From contig JANTUC010000017.1 of assembly GCA_026873275.1 (NCBI GenBank), positions 930,001 to 994,000 on the forward strand: a stretch of DNA of 64,000 nt, in the 5' to 3' direction. Position numbers and translations under genes: made by a program. The notes below the pieces were generated by a model, which was given only the letters and a program-made list of their open reading frames with translations, ran no database searches and was not told the origin of the DNA. Below, piece by piece: positions 56,714 through 64,000 of this stretch; position 1 is the first letter of the stretch, and every line of letters begins with the position of its first letter. This DNA is from Pseudopithomyces maydicus (taxonomy: Eukaryota > Ascomycota > Dothideomycetes > Pleosporales > Didymosphaeriaceae).

Positions 56714-57445
56714 CCTCCCAGGCGCCTCACAGCTGTACGGCGGATAACACAAGACGGGCGGGCCCACTGGTTTCTCGGGCGGGAAAAAATAGTACCACGG
56801 CGACCACGTGAGGGACACGAAGAGACTAGGGAACAGCGCGAGGAAGAAGCCGCAACAGATGAGGAAGGTCGTGCACGGGGTGAGGGAGCTGTTGTTGGTG
56901 GTGGTGGGCATGGGTGGGGGATTGTTTTTTTGGGGGGGGGCGCGCGGGCGAGGAGGGGTTTGACGTCAGGCGTGGGTTGGGTGGGGCGGGGTACTTAGTG
57001 TGCGTAGGGGCGGACGGGGGTGGGTGCGGGCGAACGAACGAACGAGTGAGGCTGGGGTGGGAGAGAGGGTGTTAGATGGGATGTGGAATTTATTGGGGAT
57101 TATGGTGGTTAGGAATGGGTGGAGGTTGGTGAATAGGGTTTGGGGTAAGGAATGTGCATCGCGTGTAGGTTAGTGAACAGAAATAAAGGGTGCCGTTGTT
57201 CTTTTTCCTTTGACAAGATGAATAAAAATAGAATCTCGAAATTGCCATGGAGATTGTTGATTATCTTCTGTATATGTCTGGTGTTACTCGAGGCGCGTTC
57301 TAATAGCATAGCGAGCAAGGTTGTGAGACCTCGATTATTCTCCCTCTTTACGCACCGCCTCCTTTTTCTACATGGATTCATTCGCCATCTTTTTTTTTAT
57401 TCAAATACAAATCAGTATTGTCAAAACCACCTAAGCAACCCATCC
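56714..57445. other. Upstream of UPF0047 gene and 3' flank of glycosidase; no separate gene
   Basis: 56714-56911 is open in frame with UPF0047. A G-rich tract lies at 56925-57010. Nothing else is supported. Confidence 0.5.
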
Positions 57446-59884
57446 TCACAAAGCCTTCACCAACCCCTCATGCCTCACCACCCACCCCTCCCCCTCGGCA
57501 CCCCCGGCGCATCGCCCTTCGACCCAGCCCACCCCCCAACCAAATACGCAACCGCATACAAAAACCCAGCATTCCCAGGCATAAACGGCGGCGGCGTCCC
57601 CCCATCCCCCCTCTAATCGCAAACCCCGCGTCATCAAACCTCCAATAATCATACGCCGTCAAATGATACATAGCCCTCGACGCATTCCCAATCCTCGCAC
57701 TGTTGATCGCCAGAACCGGTCGTCCCCACCCTCGAATCTTGTCATCCGTCCACACCTGCGCGACTTTATCCGCGGTGCGCAAGGCGATGACCGGGTCGAC
57801 GGCCGGGGTGTCGGGGAGGATGCCCTGGAGCATGATCAGGCTCCGCGGGTCGCCGGTGAGTTTCGCGTCGTTCCACCAGGAGGTGTTGAGGCCTTCGTAT
57901 ACGGCGTAGAGGCCGTCGACGACGGGCGGTGGTGCGAGGTTCGAGGCTACGTGGGTCCATTTCGTGGGGACGGGTTGGCCGAGCTTGCGCTTCCAGTCTT
58001 GTGCGGTGTCGAGAGCGTAGCGCCAGTATGCGATTTCGTAGGCTAGGTTGCGCGTAGCGTTTGGCGGTGTGTTTTCAGTGACGCCGTAAGATGGAGGGCC
58101 GAGGTCGTACTTTCCGGTCGTGGTATTGAGTCCGGGGTAGGAGGCCATGTAGTTTGCGGTTTCGGTGAGGACGCGGTCCCATTGTTGCAGGGTCCTCCGT
58201 GTGGGAGATGCTTGGTAGGCGAGTTGTGCGAGGTACATAGGGTGAGGTTGTTGCCAGAGGAGCACGCCGTTGATGTCACCGGGGGAGTTGATTCCGTAGA
58301 TTGGATCTGTCATCTTGGGCCAGCGGGCGCCTTCCCAGCCCATGGATTTAGCACGAGTGAGCGATGAAGGGAGAAGGCGTTCGTAGAGCTCTGGGAATAT
58401 GTTGTTGAAGAACTTTTGCTTGCCCCAGGTTGCCCAGTGTGCGTTGTGCCATATCACCATCTCCATGTGGAATTTCCCTACGCCCGTTAGCTTTGATGGA
58501 AGTGAAGGGAAAGTGGTCAAATACGCACCATACCAACCATTGTTCATCAATCCACTTTCTTGGGGTGATTGGCCTTTTGCAGCACTGTTTACACGAACGT
58601 GGTATTGGGAACTGATGATCCTACGTTGCAACTCTGTCGCATTAGGGTTGGAAGACTCGGTGAAATCAACGAATCCGCCGTCCTTCCAGTATCTGTTCCA
58701 TTCGAGCTTGTTACGTTTGGAAATGGTCGACGGCAGGGATGGAAGACGCTGATCAGGTGAAAACTGCGCTGTGAAATCAATTTTCGATGATTTTTGGGAA
58801 GATGAGGCAGGTTTGAGCGTGTAACGATGCGCACCAGTGGAATTGGAACCCGAGGGCTCGTTTCGCGCAAGGCTCAGTTTTATCTTCAATGGCCATCGTA
58901 AGTTTGCAAAGTATGTCGTTTCTTGTAGTTGGTGTTTAATGCTCACGGTACCTCCTTTCTTGTCGTCGTTGACTATCGCGGTTGTGTGATTCAATGGAAA
59001 GTCGTAAGTCCCTACGAAAACCTGCAAAGATAGTAAGCGACAATACCTCAATTTTCAATATTTCAACCTACCTCGTACTTGTAGGCCGTGGAGTGAATAG
59101 GCGGATATGGAAAGTCCAGTGCAACCGCCAAATCTCCACTTTCAATCAAATCTGACTCTATACTGAACGCAACAGCGTCTTCGTCGAAATCGCCTTGGGT
59201 GATGACCCTAACCGTCTTTCCGCCCAATTGAAATGTAGAGGTAATGATTCCATTCCACAAATCTAAGATCTGTTTGGGCTGTGTGATTTCAGAAGAGGAA
59301 ACCGCAGCACCTTTATATGTAAGTCCAATGCGTCCTAAATTTATGCGATTCGGATTGCCGATCAACCATTGTGTTGCTTGCTTGAGTTTTGGGTCTGTCA
59401 GATCATATCGAACTTCACGTCCGTACGTTTCTCGAGCTACACCATGGTAGTCTGAAAGCAATTCTCTGCAGATTCACCAGTCAAAATTTGCCGCTTTATA
59501 GTCTGAGGAGGAAATGGTGTACCCATTCGCTGGCAGGCTATCATTGTGCCAAGCCCAACTGGAAAGAATATTGAAAGGCAAGAACGTCTTATTGCAAGTC
59601 AGTTCAAAGTACTATCTACATGTCCAAGGAAGCTGTCTCTTTACCTGCATGCCAGTGTTGTCCACGTTGAAAGCAAAATTCCCGTTTCCGACTTGAAGCG
59701 GGGTGGTTTCGTTGTTGATCAAGTTCGTGCGTACGATATTGAATCTCGTTACAACGCGTTCTCTGAAGTGTGTCAATCACGATGAAAGTTAGAAATTCAT
59801 AGATACGCACCTGTCAATACGTGCATTGGCATAGTCCGGTGCTACGAACAGAACGCAGGCCGTGGCCAGCTGGAAAAGTCGCAT
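57446..59884 (-). CDS. Secreted six-hairpin glycosidase-like protein (clan GH-L type; two frame interruptions)
   Basis: Exons (minus) are 59884-59811, 59762-59645, 59587-59523, 59465-59072 and 59021-57446; all GT-AG, about 742 residues. The start MRLFQLATACVLFVAPDYANA is a signal peptide. The N-terminal half is a beta-sandwich (LPFNILSSWAWHNDSLPANG, GDFDEDAVAFSIESDL) and the second half an (alpha/alpha)6-type barrel with NNGWYGAYLTTFPSLPS, WHNAHWATWGKQ, GDINGVLLWQQPHPMYLAQL and YDYWRFDDAGFAIRGG. The order matches secreted fungal six-hairpin glycosidases related to GH65/GH95; the substrate is not clear. Potential N-glycosylation sites are common. Two one-base losses are inferred in C/G runs: 57606-57611 (FAIRGG to TPPPFMPGNAGFLYAV) and 57488-57492 (VPRG to EGWVVRHEGLVKAL). 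Confidence 0.82.
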
Positions 59885-60138
59885 TTTATCCAGGTGATAA
59901 TACTCCAAGACGAGCGAAACTCTCCTCTACGACAGCATAGTATTGGTAGATCTGAGGGCATGTCATTAAGTCTCTCCGGTTGACCGGGGTCGGTTCGACG
60001 CTGTAGGAATCCGGGGTAATTATGTCCGAATGCAACCGACCCCTCATCGCTTAAGGTCGATCGTAGCGCTGCATTTACAAGCCAATGGCTCGATTCTTGA
60101 GTCATTCTTCCGTTCCACTCGTCAGTGAGGTCGATACG
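59885..60138. other. Short intergenic region
   Basis: Promoter of the glycosidase (which reads leftward) and 3' flank of the regulator (also minus). No features. Confidence 0.55.
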
Positions 60139-61632
60139 TCACGCAAGATCCACTTCACGACCGCGCCTTTGGAGGATGACTTGTATGCAATCGAGCTTCA
60201 TACCTCCCATCACTTGCTCCGCGTCTTTTGCTGCCCAAACGTCCTCCACGTCTCTCAAAACCCTTTTCAAGCTAGGAAACTTTCTTGAACCATACATTGC
60301 TAGGAATCGGTCGCGAACAAATTGCCGTTGCGTTGCGTCGAAAGTTTCGCACCCGGCGGTGAATAGTGGCCATGTGTGGGAGGAAGCTAGTGGCGAGTCG
60401 ACCGGGACTTGTTCAATGCAAGCCAGACATTCTTGTACATACTTGACTGTTGTGGGGTTCGGAGCCCCCATATCAAACCATACACGGTACAGGTAGATGA
60501 ACGCTGCCTGCCGGTATGCTTCCGCAGTGAGACTAATGTTGCGATCTTCAGAATTGATAATTGGGATATCAAAGACCAAGTCGTTTAAACTTTGCTGAAT
60601 TTGTGCGCCCAGGAGAAAATTGTCTCCTTGGAGATCGGAGCGGTTTGAAAGGAACCTCTCCGCTTTTGCTTTCTCCTGAAATCGACTGATGCGGGCTACG
60701 ACTTGAAGAACCATAGCAATTCCCCTCATGTTAGGAGAGCCTTCTATAGCATCGAAGTTTACGTCATGCATATCGAGAGGTGAAGAGCCTCTTGAAACGG
60801 AAGACAATATATCGTGGTAAGCATAAAGGCTCGTTAAAAATTGCTCGCTTGGAGATGTCCCACTTCCTGCACGATTCCGCCTTCGTGCTATCATAGCTTT
60901 AGCCCCAATGAGATGATTTGCTGCATGTGCTTCTTCCTCGTCGCCAAATAATCTTGCGGACACCTGCATCATCATTACTGTAGCAAGCGTTGTATCCTCG
61001 TCTGCTTGGTACGGATCCTGGATCAGCTGCTGTAGCATAACGATGGCATCGCGTTGGTGTTTGTACGCTTCGAATCGAAGAGTAATATCGCCTGTTGCCA
61101 AACCTAAGTGAGTAGCAGCCATCGAAAGAACCGTGGACTGCAAAGCGCCGCGAGACGAAGTCATCGAAGCAAGGTGAATCTGGAAAGAACTTGGGCCACC
61201 ATTCCTTGGGGAGAGAGATATGAGGGAGGACAGCTGTCCAAGCCAGTATTGCAGAAGCCGTTGATCTGTCCGTGACAAGTCTGGATGAACGGAAAGGCTT
61301 GTAGCAGGGTTAGGTACAATGTCAAAATACTCTTTGGGGCTCACATCACCCCAGTGAGTCGGTGCTGAAGCGATGCTGAAGGTCGACATAGGGCTAGTAA
61401 TGGATCCAGGACTTTCCGCGAACCACTTGTCGACTGATTTGCTTCGCTTTGTATGACGTTTGCGCGGAGCAGAGTCAGTCGTTTCCACTTTCCATCTCAA
61501 TTTAACTCCATATCCCTTACATTCTTTCTTGAGACGAACACAGCGCCCGCAATTTGGCTTCTGTTCATCGCATTTGTAGCCCGCCTCGCGGCAAGTCCAG
61601 CATCCAGTTCGTGTTCTCGTATGACCTGCCAT
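60139..61632 (-). CDS. Zn(II)2Cys6 transcription factor
   Basis: A single-exon gene, intact, 497 residues from the ATG at 61632. The start MAGHTRTRTGCWTCREAGYK continues KCDEQKPNCGRCVRLKKEC, a full binuclear zinc cluster of the TGCWTCRxxxxKCDE type. A basic linker RKRHTKRSKS follows. The rest is the fungal-specific regulatory region, with helices around RLLQYWLGQLSSLISLSPRN, STVLSMAATHLGLATGD and AFIYLYRVWFDMGAPNP. Proteins of this subtype activate genes of secondary or primary metabolism, usually binding paired CGG. It is transcribed in the same direction as the glycosidase 250 bases downstream, so control of that gene is conceivable, but this is guesswork. Codon use looks like that of its neighbours. 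Confidence 0.92.
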   Translation of the reverse strand: MAGHTRTRTGCWTCREAGYKCDEQKPNCGRCVRLKKECKGYGVKLRWKVETTDSAPRKRHTKRSKSVDKWFAESPGSITSPMSTFSIASAPTHWGDVSPKEYFDIVPNPATSLSVHPDLSRTDQRLLQYWLGQLSSLISLSPRNGGPSSFQIHLASMTSSRGALQSTVLSMAATHLGLATGDITLRFEAYKHQRDAIVMLQQLIQDPYQADEDTTLATVMMMQVSARLFGDEEEAHAANHLIGAKAMIARRRNRAGSGTSPSEQFLTSLYAYHDILSSVSRGSSPLDMHDVNFDAIEGSPNMRGIAMVLQVVARISRFQEKAKAERFLSNRSDLQGDNFLLGAQIQQSLNDLVFDIPIINSEDRNISLTAEAYRQAAFIYLYRVWFDMGAPNPTTVKYVQECLACIEQVPVDSPLASSHTWPLFTAGCETFDATQRQFVRDRFLAMYGSRKFPSLKRVLRDVEDVWAAKDAEQVMGGMKLDCIQVILQRRGREVDLA

Positions 61633-63353
61633 GACAACGACTCCAGCTTCCAAGCATCGCCAATTTCGTCAGTCCTATCGATTGGTCATCCCGATTCAAT
61701 TCCTTTTAACCAAGAGAACCAGTCTCGGTGCAAGCTTCATGTGCAAGGAACATTAGACGATGACAAAAGTGCAATGCGCATGCGGAGACTGTCGTACCCA
61801 ATCTGAAAGTGGCAAGTGGACCTAGCCACGCGATTTCCCGCGGAATCGGGCCGACAGGGTCTAGAATCGAGTCATGCAGAGCTGAGCAACACCACGAGGC
61901 TGGATTCAGCCTCGAAAACTATAAACTATTAAATCAAATAACAAGGAGTAATATGTAAGTTCTAGAATTAAAAAGGAAGCTCTACACTATTTGATTTCCT
62001 CAATGTCAGAGTAAGGGGTAGGGTCGAAACCGGGAATGCAGTCAATGTATCTCTGCGTCGCTTACCACGATCTTCTTGTCTTCTGGCCCCGAACAAAAGA
62101 TCCATAGGTGGGCCCCTAAGAGCATTTCTTTGAGCTTAGTAATTGAAAAATCCACCAAGTAACCTATTTTTATAATGTCTGATCCATATTTACCCTATAA
62201 TTGAGAGAAAAGGTACTATTTTTAATATCTTTTTGTCTATGTGACAATTTGCATTGCTTTTTTTTTCTGTCGTTACCTAAATTTGTGGGCCTTTCTCCAG
62301 CAGAGCTATGTCTAAAGCTTCATTGTGGGTCTTGTAATTTGTGAAGTCTTGACTCTCAGCCCTCAAAGAACGAAAGTGTCTCGAGATGTGGTTAAGATAT
62401 TTTACAACAACATCACCTGTAAAAGGAGATGTGGGATACTTGGAGGGAGAACTAGCCAGTTAAGAGCCCTATCACGATGATTTACCCAGTTGATTTAGGT
62501 AGTATAATCACAGATACTGTCTAACATCTTACCGCCTTTTATATTCTGACCACTAGGCCTAAACTATTTACTATGCAAAAAGCTTTATGCAAGATTATTG
62601 GAACATATAGTGTAACTTCATATAAAATTCACCGGGAGCAAATCATCTCGCCTTGTACTGGTTGAAGAAGATTAAGAAAACTCTGCCAGTCATTGCGGTG
62701 ACACTGGGCAAATTTGTACTCATTGAACGCACGATGAAAGTAAGATTTAAAATGTAGAGTATGCATGTAGATGAATACATTGATAGGTCGTAAGGTCATC
62801 TTCTTAAGTGCTTTGTTCGAAGTGCTGCTGGATGTATGCTCAGTCAGCTGTTGTTGTGATCATGCAGGGTTCAAGAACAGCTTTAATGGGTACCAAGAAA
62901 CCGCCTCTCTATATCATCGCTGTACGCCATCCTATCATACATTTCAGGCGAAGTATATCTAAACAAACGCGTTCACAACTATGCATCTAAAGTTCCGAGT
63001 ATGGCTCTGAATAGTAAAGGGATCCAAACTTTGAAACGGCATTTCCATCGCGACACACTCCAATGGGTACAATGGTACGGTTTAGAACCCGTACACAACC
63101 TTGCTATCAAAAGCAGAGCTCACAGGTCCAGCCACATTCCTGTGTACGCGGCTGACATAACACGGCGAGTCGCCCATCCTACCCCGGATTCCCCGCACCT
63201 CGGTTCACCACACGCTTACCGGGGAACTTGTTAACCGTCGCGCGGCACCACCATATCGCCCTCGCGCCCACATGTAGTCCCAATGCGATTCTCACCGCCA
63301 ATCCACGGCGCTCACCACCATTCACGCGAACCTCCCCTCGCACCAACGCAATC
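61633..63353. other. AT-rich intergenic block, no gene
   Basis: 61900-62770 is distinctly AT-rich, with stop codons in all frames, so no gene survives here. I see no terminal repeats or transposase fragment. 63180-63353 becomes GC-rich and is the promoter of the CoA-transferase gene. Confidence 0.6.
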
Positions 63354-64000
63354 ATGGCAGACCAACCCCTCCCCTAACCGGCATCCGCGTCCTCGAGTTC
63401 GCCGGCCTGGCACCAGGTACATCCGCCCCGAACGCCCCCAGCGCATCGAAGAACCACCCGTATTAACCAATGGAAACCATATAGGTCCCTTCGCAGGCAT
63501 GCTCCTCGCCGACTACGGCGCCTCCGTCCTCCGCCTCGACCGCCCTACCTCAACACCAACCCCAACACCCACATCCGACCAACTCGTCCGCCGCAAATCC
63601 AGCCTAACCGTCGACCTCAAGTCCCCCTCCGCGCTCGCCCTCGTCAAAAAACTGCTCCCATCAGTCGACATCGTAATCGATCCGTTCCGCCCGGGCGTCC
63701 TCGAGAAACTGGGTCTCTGCCCCTCGACCGTCATGCTCAAGATCAACCCCCGCGTCATCGTTGCCCGCATGACGGGGTTCCGCCGCGACGGGAAGTACAG
63801 CATGATGGCGGGGCACGACATCAACTACATCGCTGTGAGCGGGGTGTTGAGTTTGTTCGGGCGGAAGGGCGAGAAGCCGTATCCGCCGGGCAACGTGGTG
63901 GGGGATTTTGCCGGGGGCGGCGCGATGTGCTTTTTGGGTATCTTGCTTGCGTTGTTGGCGCGGGAGCGCAGCGGGCAGGGGCAAGTCGTCGAGGCGAACA
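63354..64000 (+). CDS. CaiB/BaiF family CoA-transferase (alpha-methylacyl-CoA racemase-like), 3'-truncated by the window (one frame interruption)
   Basis: Exon 1 begins MADQPLP at 63354; the frame then needs one more C in the C4 run 63371-63374 to read LTGIRVLEFAGLAP. A GT-AG intron 63417-63484 leads to GPFAGMLLADYGASVLRLDR, the standard family start (glycine-rich CoA-binding turn after GLAP). The remainder is open to the window edge: RKSSLTVDLKSP, IDPFRPGVLEKLGL, RMTGFRRDGKY and MAGHDINY carry the His of the alpha-methylacyl-CoA racemase catalytic pair, with the Asp in NVVGDFAGGGAM. Racemases of this type interconvert 2-methylacyl-CoA epimers before peroxisomal or mitochondrial beta-oxidation. 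About 200 of the expected 350-400 residues are inside the window. A carnitine or other CoA-transferase role cannot be excluded. Confidence 0.85.

Overview
The window is nuclear DNA of a filamentous ascomycete (Pezizomycotina). The basis is short GT-AG introns (mostly 45-75 nt) with CTAAC/CTGAC-type branch sites, a eukaryotic nitrate reductase, a HET-domain protein, fungal Zn2Cys6 regulators, a Trk potassium transporter, a CBM18 chitin-binding protein and a GT3 glycogen synthase. A Dothideomycete is my best guess from the general look of the proteins, but the sequence alone does not prove it. Genes were rebuilt from splice sites and frame continuity, so the spans below include introns.

Layout. 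1.8-3.6 kb: F-box protein. 4.6-6.0 kb: type II membrane glycosyltransferase family 25 protein. 7.0-9.8 kb: coiled-coil/RA/PH scaffold. 11.6-14.2 kb: glycogen synthase. 15.0-18.2 kb: TRK potassium transporter with a 34-nt microexon. 19.9-21.2 kb: FtsJ-like methyltransferase. 22.6-24.9 kb (minus): secreted triple-CBM18 protein with a long Ser/Thr/Glu repeat. 26.5-27.4 kb: SDR. 27.8-31.2 kb: SPX-EXS (SYG1/XPR1) protein. 32.3-35.9 kb: nitrate reductase. 36.4-37.6 kb (minus): DUF2306-like membrane protein. 38.2-45.1 kb is accessory in character: a 42-bp direct repeat around an AT-rich core, a Zn2Cys6 regulator, an SDR relic, a HET protein and a second regulator-like gene. 46.5-50.2 kb (minus): insulysin/Ste23 metalloprotease. 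50.5-51.0 kb: EthD-like protein. 51.1-52.1 kb (minus): MPP6-like exosome cofactor with a zinc knuckle. 52.6-53.3 kb: DUF1279 mitochondrial protein. 53.8-55.4 kb: two His-rich proteins. 56.0-56.7 kb (minus): UPF0047/YjbQ protein. 57.4-59.9 kb (minus): secreted six-hairpin glycosidase. 60.1-61.6 kb (minus): Zn2Cys6 regulator. 63.35 kb to the edge: CaiB/BaiF (AMACR-like) CoA transferase, truncated by the window.

Most genes are independent housekeeping or cell-surface functions; no biosynthetic cluster is evident. The most important global signal is that about ten otherwise well-conserved genes are broken by single-base losses, nearly all inside or beside homopolymer runs and always in the contraction direction. 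That pattern fits systematic sequencing or consensus error much better than biology, and a naive gene finder would split or truncate these genes. I describe where each break lies and do not treat these genes as pseudogenes, except for the SDR remnant near 40.2-40.7 kb, which also lacks its N-terminal half.
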